DNA of 64,000 nucleotides from JAUXJB01 sp965226855 (GCA_965226855.1 CBDDEE010000024.1:166433-230432); one strand, 5' to 3'; counted from the first letter of the stretch, positions 8,935 to 21,662 are shown. Made by a program: numbers and translations. Notes: a model not told the origin generated them from the sequence alone.

Positions 8935-9855
8935 GTGGCGATCCCGATGAGGCATCGACTCGAGCTGTGGGCCTACCTGCTCGGCAGTGCGACCCTGCGT
9001 TCGCTCCCGCTGGCGCTGTCGCAGCGTCTGGCAGCCGCCGCTGCGAGCGCGTACTTCCGCCTCAGGGGCAAGCGCGTGCGCTGGATGCTGACGAACCTTC
9101 GCTTTGCCTACCCCGAAGACAGCGAGGAGGAGATCGCCGAGCTAGGACGCAAGAGCTACGTCCACTTCGCGTGGAATCTCGTCGACGTGGCCCGTGCCGA
9201 GAAGTGGACGGATGACGATCTGCGTGCACGCATGTCGTCCGTTGGTCTCGACGAGCTGTGCAAGCTCCTGGACCGGGGTCAGGGGGCGTTGCTGCTGACC
9301 CTGCACGTGGGCAGCTTCGACCTGGCGCTGCGCCTGCTCTCCATGGAGCTGCCCGAGCGGGGTTTCGCTGCCGTGAGCCGTCCCCTGCGCAATAAGCTGC
9401 TCGCCCGGCGCATGATCAGGCTGCGCTCAGGCCGTGGCGCCGAGCTCATCCCTCACAAGCGGGTCGCAGCTCGCGGCATCCTCAGAGCCCTCCGGGAAGG
9501 GCGTCCGGTCGTCGTCCTGAACGATCAGTACTCGAGCCGTGCGCGCGGTGTGTTCGTGCCCCTCTTCGGCGTCCGCTGCTCTACCTCGGTCGGAATCGCG
9601 ACCATTACGCTCCGCACCGGAGCGCCCGTGGTGCCGGCGTACGTGGTGCGCGACGCGCGGGATCACCACACCCTCTACTTCCTCCCGCCTCTCGAGCTGG
9701 AGGTCAGTGGCGACCGGGAACGCGACATCGAGGCGGCGACGGCGCAATTCAACCGCGCGCTTGAAGAGATCATTCGCCGCCATCCGGAGCAGTGGATGTG
9801 GGCCCACCGCCGCTTCCGACACAGTCCGGACCTCGACGAAGACACGTACGCCTAG
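8935..9855 (+). CDS. LpxL/HtrB-type lysophospholipid acyltransferase
   Basis: The 306-aa protein shows the family layout: an N-terminal hydrophobic anchor, TNLRFAYPE, the catalytic H-V-G-S-F-D (His124, Asp129), then VVVLNDQYSSRARGVFVPLFG and a C-terminal HPEQWMWAHRRFR. Homologues add acyl chains to lipid A precursors at the cytoplasmic face of the inner membrane. The GTG at 8935 and an ATG at 8947 are both possible starts. Its divergent neighbour is an MsbA-like exporter, consistent with envelope lipid synthesis. Confidence 0.85.
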   Translation: MAIPMRHRLELWAYLLGSATLRSLPLALSQRLAAAAASAYFRLRGKRVRWMLTNLRFAYPEDSEEEIAELGRKSYVHFAWNLVDVARAEKWTDDDLRARMSSVGLDELCKLLDRGQGALLLTLHVGSFDLALRLLSMELPERGFAAVSRPLRNKLLARRMIRLRSGRGAELIPHKRVAARGILRALREGRPVVVLNDQYSSRARGVFVPLFGVRCSTSVGIATITLRTGAPVVPAYVVRDARDHHTLYFLPPLELEVSGDRERDIEAATAQFNRALEEIIRRHPEQWMWAHRRFRHSPDLDEDTYA

Positions 9856-10033
9856 AACGTTCGTTTCCATCCAGGGCATCTCCCAGGTGTAAACGATGCT
9901 CCCAGACTTCTGGCCATGTACTAGGACCGGGAGGCATTACCGGAAGTTGTGGATCCAACGGTTGGCGTCCTGGCTCGACCGGGTAGTAGCGGGCCTCCCT
10001 CAGTAGGATCTCACGGAAGGAGGACCCTGCCTA

Positions 10034-10390
10034 ATGTCCAGCGTGACCGAACTCCGCACCAACAAAGACAAGGCCTTCGCCTCGGACCTTGATGACATCG
10101 CCCGCGAGGGAGCCCGGCGGATGCTCGCCCAGGCCCTCGAAGCCGAGGTGGCCGCCTACATCGAGCGCCTTCAAGGAGGGCGTGGCCGCGCTCCTCGGTG
10201 ACATAGTGCGGCTGCGCCAGCGGGTCACCAAGGGCGAGGCTTACGCCGGAAGGGCCTCCTCATGGCCTTCCAGCTCCTGGCGACCGCCGACCGCTGGCGG
10301 AGAATCAACGGTGCAAATCTGATCCCACTTGTGCGGGCTGGGCTTCTGTTCAGCGACGGCGTTCAGCCGGAAAAGCAAAACGCCGCCTGA
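10034..10390 (+). pseudogene. IS256-family transposase remnant with central deletion
   Basis: After a good ribosome site (GGAAGGAGG), the ATG reads a typical IS256 N-terminus (GARRMLAQALEAEVAAYIERL). About 47 codons in, the sequence jumps to the C-terminal part of the same family. RLRQRVTKG is seen in one frame and KGLLMAFQLLATADRWRRIN, then LVRAGLLFSDG to the TGA at 10388, in another. Some 300 internal residues including the DDE core are missing and at least one frameshift is present, so it is dead. No convincing terminal repeats were found. Confidence 0.8.
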
Positions 10391-10598
10391 CGGTGGAGCC
10401 GACGCAGAGTCCACGAGGAGCGAACCGTCGGATAGGCTGCAGGATTCGCAGCGTTTCCGAATTCTCGCAACGGGCCCCCAATCGAGGCAACGTGGCGATT
10501 TACCTTGAAGAATCGGCGCCCGGTGGGTGGAGGGACGCTGCTAGTATGCAGCGAGAGCTGCCGGCTTTTTCGGTCGAAGGCTTGCAGCCCATAAGCTA

Positions 10599-10605
10599 GT
10601 TAGGC
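10599..10605 (+). other. Possible integron core site (GTTRRRY)
   Basis: GTTAGGC fits the GTTRRRY core that closes an attC site and opens a gene cassette. It lies 19 bases before the ATG of the next small gene, the spacing usual for cassettes. The rest of an attC hairpin is not clear. Confidence 0.3.
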
Positions 10606-10624
10606 GACCAAGCATAGGGATTCA

Positions 10625-10972
10625 ATGACCGACAGTGCAGAAGCAAGCCTTGAATTGATCATCGAGCGAATCGAGGGTGAGTATTCGAACTTCTCTGTCT
10701 CCTCACGCTGGGGTCGACGTCAACTCATGCTAGGTCGGAAGATGTTTGCAACATCTTCGGAAGTCGACATGTCGTTTAAACTTGGGGAAGGCCAGTTAAG
10801 TCAGGCGTATTCGATTGCCGGCGCAGAGACTTGGAATCCCAAAGGAAGGAAAACTCCGTCTAGGAGTTGGGTGCGGGTTCCCATTTCCCAACAGAACCAC
10901 TGGATGTCTCTGGCTTTGGAAGCGGCAAAGTACATTAATGAACATGGTGCCCAACAAGCGCATGAACCATGA
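10625..10972 (+). CDS. Unknown small protein, possible integron cassette gene
   Basis: The 115-residue protein has no recognisable family. It has an acidic N-terminal helix (SLELIIERIEGEYS), a central beta-like part with FKLGEGQLSQAY, a basic PKGRKTPSRSW segment and an amphipathic C-terminal helix. Base composition is more AT-rich than its neighbours, a sign of transfer. It is framed by a GTTRRRY-type core upstream and a GCCCAACAAGCG motif (10949-10960, RYYYAAC type) just before its stop, as in cassettes whose stop lies in attC. Its TGA overlaps the ATG of the following remnant. Confidence 0.5.
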   Translation: MTDSAEASLELIIERIEGEYSNFSVSSRWGRRQLMLGRKMFATSSEVDMSFKLGEGQLSQAYSIAGAETWNPKGRKTPSRSWVRVPISQQNHWMSLALEAAKYINEHGAQQAHEP

Positions 10973-11193
10973 GGAAATCAGATCGACAGCTCTCGCTCAA
11001 GCTACGGCCTCCCGCGCGGCATGGCGGTCGGCGCGAGGGGGCTGGACGCAAGCCTGGGGCGAATCCCCTGGTTCGGCGTGGGGGCGACGCTTCGGTCGCC
11101 GCCGCGCACACATGGCTGCTCAGAGTGGGTTGGCGGCGCCTGGGATTGCTCGATCCGTTAGAGCGGCCTGGAGCGGCGCGCGCTTCGCCCTAG
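10969..11193 (+). pseudogene. REP-associated tyrosine transposase (RAYT) remnant, internally deleted
   Basis: This 74-codon frame reads the basic N-terminal signature of RAYT/IS200-like proteins (QLSLKLRPPARHGGRREGAG, then RKPG). It passes directly into the C-terminal signature (HTWLLRVGWRRLGLLDPLER). The catalytic HUH and Tyr region of roughly 200 residues is missing in frame, so no transposase activity is expected. The fusion begins exactly where a possible attC site is interrupted. Assignment rests on my recall of the family termini. Confidence 0.6.
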
Positions 11194-11265
11194 ACCCGGC
11201 CTACGTCTCAGGCGTTGCCCCTTCGAAGCGCCAAGTGAGGGCGAGCGATTACGAAACTGGACTGC

Positions 11266-11844
11266 CTAGAGGTCGTCCGAGGACTCGATCACCTTGCCGA
11301 CCAAGCCGTACTCGAGGGCCTCGTCGGCGCTCATCCAGAAGTTCCGGTCGGTGTCCTCCTCGATCTTCTCGAGCGTCTGTCCGGTGCGTTCCGCGAGGAC
11401 GCGGTTCAGGCGCTCTCGCATCTTGATGATCTCGCGCGCCTCGATCCCGATGTCCACAGCGTGACCGCGGATCCCGCCAACGGGCTGGTGGAGCATGAAG
11501 CGCGTGTTCGGCAGCGAGTAGCGGTTCTCCCGTTCGGCCGCGACGAATATGTGCGCTCCGGCGCTCGCGACCCAGCCCGTGCCAACGACCTTCACCACGG
11601 GCTTCACGAAGCGGATCATGTCGTGGATTGTGTCGCCGGCCTCGACGTGCCCCCCCTGCGAGTTGATGAAGACCAAGATCGGATCGTCGGACTTCTCCGC
11701 CATCGCGATCAGCTTCTGTGACACGTCCCTGGCAACTTTCTGGTTGATCTCGCCGTAGATGAAGATCTGGCGCGACTCGAAGAGAGTGTTCTCCAGTACC
11801 AGGGGAAACGGGAGCTGTACCTCGCTGCCGCCGCCCTGATCCAT
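11266..11844 (-). CDS. ClpP-type serine peptidase subunit
   Basis: The 192-aa protein has the ClpP catalytic set: Ser94 in WVASAGAHIF, His119 in MLHQPVGG and Asp164 in EEDTDRNFWMSADEAL. It would form a barrel peptidase fed by a Clp ATPase in the cytoplasm. The start was set at 11844 because AGGAGGA precedes it with correct spacing; an ATG 27 codons upstream has no such site. No clpX or second clpP is nearby, so this may be a paralogue of the housekeeping enzyme, which often sits with tig and clpX. The gene diverges from an MBL hydrolase gene. Confidence 0.8.
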   Translation of the reverse strand: MDQGGGSEVQLPFPLVLENTLFESRQIFIYGEINQKVARDVSQKLIAMAEKSDDPILVFINSQGGHVEAGDTIHDMIRFVKPVVKVVGTGWVASAGAHIFVAAERENRYSLPNTRFMLHQPVGGIRGHAVDIGIEAREIIKMRERLNRVLAERTGQTLEKIEEDTDRNFWMSADEALEYGLVGKVIESSDDL

Positions 11845-11918
11845 CGCTCGTCCTCCTGACTGGGGCGCAGAGACTAGCTCGCTGGCGAGCGCTGCGCCTG
11901 CTGGGGTAGGATCGCCGC

Positions 11919-13022
11919 ATGGCACGACCGAAAGCGCGCAGGCAGGAGCAGGAGAACGCGGCCACAGAAGTCACGGAGGTCGCGCCGGATGTGCTGCGGA
12001 TGCAGCTTCCGATCTCTATGCCGGGCCTCGGCCACGTCAACATGTACGCCATCATCGACGCGAAGGGCGCGGCCTTGGTGGATCCGGGGCTGCCGGGGCC
12101 CGGGAACTGGCGTGCGATCGGCGACCGGCTCAAGCAGGCCGGGCTCAAGGTCAAGGACGTCCATACCGTCATCGTTACGCACTCCCACCCCGATCACTTC
12201 GGGGGCGCCTCGCGCTTCGCGAAAGAGTCGGGTGCACACGTCGTCGCCCACCGCAGCTTCGGCTTTGGACCCATCCTGTCTCCGGATGACGAGCAGGAGG
12301 TCTCGGTCGACGACCTCAGGGCGCAGCGCGATGCCCAGTCCGCCGACGATCAGGCGCAGGACGAGGAGACAGCCCCCAGAGCCGGGACCAGGCAGCACTG
12401 GGAGGGTCGCACACCCTGGGGAGGGAAGGGCTTTCATTTTGTCCAACGTCTCCGCTGGAGACGACACCACTGGTTCGGACGCGGCTCCTTCGTCCCCACG
12501 ATCACCCACCCCGTAGAGCAGGGCGATGTGCTGATGCTCGCGGACCGGGAGTGGTTCGTGCTGCACACCCCCGGGCACACCGTCGATCACTTCTGCCTCC
12601 ACGATCCGGACAACCAGACCTTCTTGGCTGGTGATCACGTACTACCGACGATCACGCCGCACATTGGCGGGATGAGCTCCTCTGACGATCCACTGAGCTC
12701 GTTCCTGTACTCGCTCGATCGCGTGAGCGAGCTCGGCGGTGTCAAGCAGGTGCTCCCGGCGCACGGTCACCCATTCACGGACCTTCCGGGACGCGCGCAA
12801 GGCATCAAGCGCCACCACTTCGAGCGCCTGGAGAAGATCAAGGAGATTTCGCGCGAGCTCGGCCCCGCCACGGTGGAGGAGTTCTCGAAGAAGCTCTTCA
12901 AGCCGCGCAGCTGGGGCCCAATGGCGGAGAGCGAGACCTACGCCCACCTCGAGCACCTGCGTGTGCTGGGCGAGGCCGAGCGCCGCGACGAGAAGGACGG
13001 CTACATCTACGTGACCGGCTAG
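11919..13022 (+). CDS. MBL-fold metallo-hydrolase with C-terminal winged helix
   Basis: The 367-aa protein carries the H-S-H-P-D-H zinc motif around residues 87-93, later LHTPGHTVDHFC and LAGDHVLPTITP, and a distal His in LPAHGHPF. After the hydrolase domain, a helical C-terminal region with KLFKPRSWGPMAESETYAHL matches the winged-helix tail of LACTB2-like proteins. A charged, Gln-rich insert (about residues 125-150) is unusual. It is probably a soluble thioester or nucleic-acid hydrolase; the substrate is unknown. It is convergent with metH, with one base between stop codons. Confidence 0.85.
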   Translation: MARPKARRQEQENAATEVTEVAPDVLRMQLPISMPGLGHVNMYAIIDAKGAALVDPGLPGPGNWRAIGDRLKQAGLKVKDVHTVIVTHSHPDHFGGASRFAKESGAHVVAHRSFGFGPILSPDDEQEVSVDDLRAQRDAQSADDQAQDEETAPRAGTRQHWEGRTPWGGKGFHFVQRLRWRRHHWFGRGSFVPTITHPVEQGDVLMLADREWFVLHTPGHTVDHFCLHDPDNQTFLAGDHVLPTITPHIGGMSSSDDPLSSFLYSLDRVSELGGVKQVLPAHGHPFTDLPGRAQGIKRHHFERLEKIKEISRELGPATVEEFSKKLFKPRSWGPMAESETYAHLEHLRVLGEAERRDEKDGYIYVTG

Positions 13023-13023
13023 C

Positions 13024-16698
<3,675 letters not shown>

Positions 16699-16885
16699 CC
16701 CAGCGGGCCTCCGAGATTGGCGATGATACGTCGGAAACTCCGGCAATGCAGCACCCGAAATCACCCGGCTGTGCACGCCGAGGCGGGCGTCGACGATCCT
16801 TCGGAAACCCGAGCTGGCGAGGCTGTCATTCCGCCGGAGCTTCGGAGAAGTGCTAGGTTGCTCTCTTCTCGAACGGAGGAAAAGC

Positions 16886-18340
16886 ATGTCGGATTCCATG
16901 CCCCCGCTCACCTCGCTGCCGTTCTTCCGGGAACGCTTCGGGCTGGACGACCGCAGCCTGACCTCCGCCCTCGACACCGCACTCGAGCGCCCCCTCGATC
17001 GAGCGGATCTGTACTTCGAGTACACCACCAGCGATTCGGTGTCGCTCGAGGAAGGCATCGTGAAGTCTGGCAGCCGGCACCTGCAGCAGGGCGTGGGTGT
17101 CCGTGCCATGAGCGGGGAACGGCAGGGCTACGCGCACTCCGACGAGATCACCGTGGACTCCGTCAAGCTCGCAGCCTCGACCGCTCGGGCGATTGCGGAG
17201 GGTCAGGGAGCTGAGCGTTCGCTGGCGGTGCGCGGAGCCGGTGCGCCGCGCCAGAACCTGTATCCCGTTACCCAGCCGGGCACGGAAGCTCCGGTGGAGA
17301 GAAAGGTCGGTCTGCTCACCCGGATCGACGAGTACGCGCGCAGCCGTGACTCGAGAGTGCACGAGGTGATGGTGAGCCTGACCTGCGAGCACAAGCACGT
17401 GCTCATGGCCGACAGCGAGGGCGAGCTGGTCGGAGACGTTCGCCCGCTCGTGCGCCTGAACGTGCAGGTCGTTGCGCTCGACGGCCAGCGGCGCGAGGTC
17501 GGGTTGCAGGGCATGGGCGGACGCTACGAGCTCGAACGGCTCGAGGATGCCGCGTCCTGGCAGGCGCTCACCGACGACGCCGTGCGCCTCGCGCTGACGA
17601 ATCTGGAGGCCGTGCCGTGCCCGGCGGGAACGTTCGACGTCGTGCTCGGACCGGGCTGGCCCGGCATCCTGCTGCACGAGGCCATCGGCCACGGTCTGGA
17701 GGGCGACTTCAATCGCAAGAAGACCTCCGCCTTCACGGATCGGCTCGGTGAGCGCGTGGCGGCCGAGGGTGTCACCGTGATCGACGATGGTACGATCGAG
17801 GCACGGCGGGGCTCGCTGAACGTCGACGACGAGGGCACGCCGACCCAGCGCAACGTCCTGATCGAGGACGGCATTTTACGGGGCTACCTCCAGGATCGGC
17901 TGAACGCGCGCCTGATGGGCATGGAGCCTACCGGGAACGGGCGCAGGGAGAGCTACGAGCATCTGCCCATGCCGCGCATGACGAACACGTTCATGCTCGC
18001 CGGTACAGAGGATCCCGAGGACATCATCCGCTCGGTCAAGAGCGGCGTCTACGCCGTGTCGTTCGGTGGTGGGCAGGTGGACATCACGAGCGGGAAGTTC
18101 GTGTTCTCCGCCAGCGAGGCCTACTTGATCCAGGACGGACGCATCGGGGCGCCGCTCAAGGGGGCGACCCTGATCGGCAACGGGCCGGACGTGCTCATGC
18201 GCGTGAGCCGCATCGGCCACGATCTGGAGCTCGACCCGGGCATCGGGACGTGTGGCAAGGACGGCCAGGGCGTCCCCGTTGGTGTGGGTCTCCCGACGAT
18301 CCGGATCGACGGACTCACCGTTGGCGGTACGGAGGGCTAG
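16886..18340 (+). CDS. tldD: TldD metallopeptidase subunit
   Basis: The 484-aa protein has the HExxxH zinc site HEAIGH (His264) followed by GLEGDFNRKKTS. TldD and TldE form a periprotease-like cytoplasmic heterodimer that degrades or trims unfolded peptides and, in other bacteria, matures RiPP precursors. ATG 16886 was chosen over an in-frame start 12 codons upstream because GGAGGA lies just before it. TldE begins 2 bases after the stop, so the pair is one operon. No RiPP precursor is evident nearby. Confidence 0.93.
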   Translation: MSDSMPPLTSLPFFRERFGLDDRSLTSALDTALERPLDRADLYFEYTTSDSVSLEEGIVKSGSRHLQQGVGVRAMSGERQGYAHSDEITVDSVKLAASTARAIAEGQGAERSLAVRGAGAPRQNLYPVTQPGTEAPVERKVGLLTRIDEYARSRDSRVHEVMVSLTCEHKHVLMADSEGELVGDVRPLVRLNVQVVALDGQRREVGLQGMGGRYELERLEDAASWQALTDDAVRLALTNLEAVPCPAGTFDVVLGPGWPGILLHEAIGHGLEGDFNRKKTSAFTDRLGERVAAEGVTVIDDGTIEARRGSLNVDDEGTPTQRNVLIEDGILRGYLQDRLNARLMGMEPTGNGRRESYEHLPMPRMTNTFMLAGTEDPEDIIRSVKSGVYAVSFGGGQVDITSGKFVFSASEAYLIQDGRIGAPLKGATLIGNGPDVLMRVSRIGHDLELDPGIGTCGKDGQGVPVGVGLPTIRIDGLTVGGTEG

Positions 18341-18342
18341 GC

Positions 18343-19698
18343 ATGTCGGTGGAGAGCGACTCGCTCGAGCTCGCGCTGGCGGCGGTGCGGCGCGCCGGTG
18401 CCTCGGCCGCGGACGCGGTCCTGGTCTCTGGCGAGACGCTCCAGGCCCGGGTGCGCGCGTCCGAGATCGACTTCGTGAAACAGGCCCGCGACAAGACGCT
18501 CGGGCTGCGCGCCTTTGTGGAGGGGAAGTCCGGGCTCCGCACGGCGCTCACCTCGACGTCCGACCTGTCGCCGGCTGTCGTGGAGCGCATGGCAGAGGAG
18601 ACCGTCGCCCTGGCAACGGCGACCTCCGAGGATCCGATGGCCGGGCTCCCGGATGGAGGGTTTGCCAGCGATGTTCCGGACCTCGAGCTGTTCGAGCCGA
18701 CCGATCGCCCCGTCGAGGTGGACGGGCGAATAGCTGCGGCCCGTAGCGCCGAGGAGGCGGCCCGCGCCGTCGACGAGCGCATCGTGAACTCGGAAGGGAG
18801 CCAGGTGAGCGCGAGCTTCTCGCACGTCGCCTACGCGAATACGGCGGGATTCCTCGGCGAGTACGAGTCGGCGTACCATTCCGTGTTCAGCGAGCCCATC
18901 GCGCGCGCGAACGGCTCCATGCAGCGCGACTACTGGATGACGGTGGCCCGCAAGCTCGAGGATCTGGAAGAGCCCGCGAGTGTCGGTCGGCACGCAGCCG
19001 AGCGCGCCCTGCGCCGCCTTGGCGCCAAGGCGGTTGCGACCTGTGAGGTCCCCGTCATCTTTGATGCCCTGACCGCCCCCAGCCTACTGCGCCAGCTCGC
19101 GCAGTGCGTCAACGGCTACGCCGTCTACCGGGGGACCTCGTTCCTTGCGGGCAAGCTCGGCGAGACCATCGCGAGCGACGCCGTCACGATCATCGACGAC
19201 GGTCGCCTACCGGGACGTCTCGGCAGCAAGCCGTTTGACGCGGAGGGCCAGCCAACGCGGCGTAACGTGATCGTGGAGCGGGGCAAGCTCGAGACCTACC
19301 TGCTCGACAGCTACTCGGCCCGCAAGCTCGAGCGTACGTCGACCGGCAGCGCGGGACGCGGCCCGGGCAGCGGTCCAACAGCGTCGACCACGAACCTGTG
19401 GCTCGAACCCGGTAGCCTGACCGAGGACGAGATCATCGCGAGCACCGACAAGGGGCTGCTCGTGACCGAACTGATCGGCTTCGGCTTCAACCCCGTGACC
19501 GGCGACTACTCGCGGGGAGCGGCCGGGCTCTGGATCGAGAACGGGGAGATCACCGGCCCGGTAGACGAGATCACGATCGCAGGCAACTTTGCGGACATGC
19601 TGACGGGTATCGACGCCGTCGGACGGGAGCTGCGCTGGTTCGGCGCAGTCGCGTCTCCGCCCCTGCGCATCGGGCGTATGACCGTCGCCGGCTCTTAG
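18343..19698 (+). CDS. tldE: TldE/PmbA subunit
   Basis: The 451-aa TldD homologue lacks HExxxH, as TldE does; the aligned region reads APSLLRQLAQCVNGYAVYRG. It keeps the C-terminal GFGFNPVTGDYSRGAAGLWI signature. It is the non-catalytic partner that completes the heterodimer. A GGAGGG site sits in the end of tldD. The stop overlaps that of the convergent hspQ-like gene by 4 bp (TTAG at 19695-19698). Confidence 0.93.
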   Translation: MSVESDSLELALAAVRRAGASAADAVLVSGETLQARVRASEIDFVKQARDKTLGLRAFVEGKSGLRTALTSTSDLSPAVVERMAEETVALATATSEDPMAGLPDGGFASDVPDLELFEPTDRPVEVDGRIAAARSAEEAARAVDERIVNSEGSQVSASFSHVAYANTAGFLGEYESAYHSVFSEPIARANGSMQRDYWMTVARKLEDLEEPASVGRHAAERALRRLGAKAVATCEVPVIFDALTAPSLLRQLAQCVNGYAVYRGTSFLAGKLGETIASDAVTIIDDGRLPGRLGSKPFDAEGQPTRRNVIVERGKLETYLLDSYSARKLERTSTGSAGRGPGSGPTASTTNLWLEPGSLTEDEIIASTDKGLLVTELIGFGFNPVTGDYSRGAAGLWIENGEITGPVDEITIAGNFADMLTGIDAVGRELRWFGAVASPPLRIGRMTVAGS

Positions 19699-20012
19699 TT
19701 CGGCTTCCGGCCGGGTTCGTAGCAGCCGTCCCGGAGCTCTCCGAACAACTGCGACACTAGCGGGTGATCGATCGGCTCGCTGCTCTCGTCGGCCTCCAGA
19801 TTGCGCTGCGCGACGTAGGTCATGTGGGTCCCGGTGTGGACGAGCACGTGATACCAGGGCCGGTCCTTTGGCGGGCGCGAGCGCGCCATCTGCTCGTACC
19901 ACTCGTCCGACAGTTGGAAGGTGGCGTCGACGTCGTAGACCACGCCCCTGTAGCCGAACAGCCGGTGCTGAACCAGCTGGCCCAAGGAGAAGGCTGCTTC
20001 GTCGGAGCTCAC
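19695..20012 (-). CDS. hspQ: HspQ/YccV-like hemimethylated-DNA-binding-domain protein
   Basis: This 105-aa protein shows FSLGQLVQHRLFGYRGVVYD and KDRPWYHVLVHTGTHMTYVA, the conserved strands of the HspQ/YccV family (length normally 105-120). In enterobacteria HspQ is a Lon substrate and Lon activity enhancer. The role here is assumed by homology. It is cytoplasmic, and convergent with tldE. Confidence 0.85.
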   Translation of the reverse strand: MSSDEAAFSLGQLVQHRLFGYRGVVYDVDATFQLSDEWYEQMARSRPPKDRPWYHVLVHTGTHMTYVAQRNLEADESSEPIDHPLVSQLFGELRDGCYEPGRKPN

Positions 20013-20030
20013 GCCCTTGAAGGTAGCGAC

Positions 20031-20831
20031 CTAGCGCAACAACTGAAGAGCGAAGCCGGCCGAAATGTTGGCCTGCGTTTCCACCGAGAGCTGCATCTCC
20101 TGCAGGATCTGCTGCCTGGTCAGCTCCGCAGCAGCCTGCGCAACGTCCACGTCCGTGATCCGCGAGTTTGCTGCCGCGGTGTTCTCGCGGACGTTCTGCA
20201 AATTACGGATGCCCGATTCCAGGCGACTCTCGATGGCGCCCAGGTCGCCTCGTGCGGACGAGACGCTGGCGAGCGCCTGGTCAATGGCCTCGAGCGTTGC
20301 CGGGTTGGAGGCATCGAGCCCTTCGACGCCGAGCGAGGCCGCGCTGGCACTGTCGAGGGAGATCTCGAGGACCCCGCCCCCGGTCCCGTCGCGAAGCTGA
20401 ATCGAGTCCGGAGAGGCGCTCTCGCCGTTCAGCAGGCCACGCCCAGCGAACTGGGTGGCGCCGGCGGTGCGCGTGATCTCGGCGCTGAGCGCATTGAACT
20501 CGGTCTGAATCACCGCGCGTGCGGAGTCGTCGAGCGCCCCGTTTCCGGCCTGGACACTGAGCTCCCGCATGCGGATCAGGGAGTCCGAGATGCTGCTCAG
20601 GCCGCCTTGCGCAGTCCGGGCGAGCGATATGCCGTCCGCCAGGTTGCGCTCTCCCTGCGCAAAGCTGCGCTCCGCAGCCCGCAGGTTCTCCGAGAGCGCC
20701 AGACCGGCCGCGTCGTCCTTTGCGCTGTTGATCCGCTTGAGCGAGCTCAGCTGGTCGAAGGTCTTCTTCAGGGCTTCCTGGGTTCGGCCGAGCGCGTTGC
20801 TCCGCGAGATGGAGCGTATTCCGATTGCCAT
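20031..20831 (-). CDS. fliC: Flagellin, short form (D0-D1 only)
   Basis: The 266-aa protein has the flagellin N-terminal D0/D1 pattern (LSSLKRINSAKDDAAGLALS, ISLARTAQGGLSSISDSLIR, MRELSVQAGNG) and a C-terminal D1/D0 helix (ITDVDVAQAAAELTRQQILQ). The variable D2/D3 domains are almost absent. It is exported by the flagellar type III system to form the filament. The usual Gly in LSSGKRIN is Leu here. No other flagellar gene is in the window, so it is an orphan locus that may supplement a main flagellin. Confidence 0.9.
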   Translation of the reverse strand: MAIGIRSISRSNALGRTQEALKKTFDQLSSLKRINSAKDDAAGLALSENLRAAERSFAQGERNLADGISLARTAQGGLSSISDSLIRMRELSVQAGNGALDDSARAVIQTEFNALSAEITRTAGATQFAGRGLLNGESASPDSIQLRDGTGGGVLEISLDSASAASLGVEGLDASNPATLEAIDQALASVSSARGDLGAIESRLESGIRNLQNVRENTAAANSRITDVDVAQAAAELTRQQILQEMQLSVETQANISAGFALQLLR

Positions 20832-20978
20832 GGCTGTGCAGATCTCCCGCGGCTGGCTGTCCTCCCGGGCCCGCCTCGTGTCCTTATCGGCCCCTGCTGG
20901 CGCCAGTTGAGCCGAGCTGGGCGCCTTCTGCTCTGCGCACGACTTGCGTCCGTATTACGATGTGATACAAAGAGACAC

Positions 20979-21662
20979 ATGAGCGAAGATCGTCGAGACA
21001 GCAGAGGGTTCGAGGAGAGGCCCCACCACCGCAGGCAGCGTCATCGACGGCGCCGCAAGGAGCGGGTCGTGCACACCAGGATCTCGGAGGACCTCGACGA
21101 GGCCCTGCGCCGCGCCGCAGATGACCTGCGCGTGCCCGTCTCGAACCTCGTCCGGAACCTGCTAGAGGACGCCTTCGACGTGGTCGAGAGCGTGAGCGTG
21201 AGCATCGGGGACCTGGTGAACGACGTGGTGGACGAGGCCCAGGGCCTTCGGAACCGTTTTCCGGACGACTGGCGCGATCAGGCCGGAGAGGCCGTCCGGG
21301 ATGCTCGCGAGCGCGTCCGGCGGGCCAGGCGGGAAGCCAGGGAGCGCACTCGCGACGCTCGTGCCAGAGCAGAAGCTTCGAGGGAGTCGCGACCCTCAAC
21401 CGAGAGCCGAGCCCCTCAGGCGGAGCCAGCCGACGAGACAGCGACCGTTGGCGACGCGGAGCCGGAGCCGGCTGCAACCCAGCGCGAGATTCCCGACTTC
21501 CCCGGCATCGTCGGCTGGCAGCCCTTCATGCTGAACGTCGCCCAGACCTGTGCTGGCTGCTCCCGCTCGCTAGCTCGCGGCGACCAGGGCTACCTCGGAA
21601 TCTCAGCCAGCGGACGGCCCGGATCTACGCTTTGCCCGCAGTGCGCCGAGGCACTCTCCTGA
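20979..21662 (+). CDS. Ribbon-helix-helix protein with C-terminal zinc ribbon
   Basis: The 227-aa protein starts with a His/Arg-rich tail, then an RHH-like DNA-binding segment (VVHTRISEDLDEALRRAADD, followed by SNLVRNLLEDAF). An amphipathic helix follows, then a highly charged Arg/Glu coiled-coil stretch, and finally a CxxC...CxxC zinc ribbon (TCAGCSRSL, LCPQCAEAL). A regulator or nucleoid-type protein is plausible. The combination is unusual and I know no experimentally named homologue. It is divergent from the flagellin gene, 147 bases away, so it could act on that promoter region. Confidence 0.7.
   Translation: MSEDRRDSRGFEERPHHRRQRHRRRRKERVVHTRISEDLDEALRRAADDLRVPVSNLVRNLLEDAFDVVESVSVSIGDLVNDVVDEAQGLRNRFPDDWRDQAGEAVRDARERVRRARREARERTRDARARAEASRESRPSTESRAPQAEPADETATVGDAEPEPAATQREIPDFPGIVGWQPFMLNVAQTCAGCSRSLARGDQGYLGISASGRPGSTLCPQCAEALS

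Noticed and set aside
16699..17109. 137 extra N-terminal codons on MetH
   Set aside because: They are Arg/Ser-rich, overlap the tldD start region and precede the standard N-terminus, which has its own ribosome site.
19764..20978. Long plus-strand frame upstream of the RHH gene
   Set aside because: It is the opposite strand of hspQ and flagellin; the real gene begins at ATG 20979.
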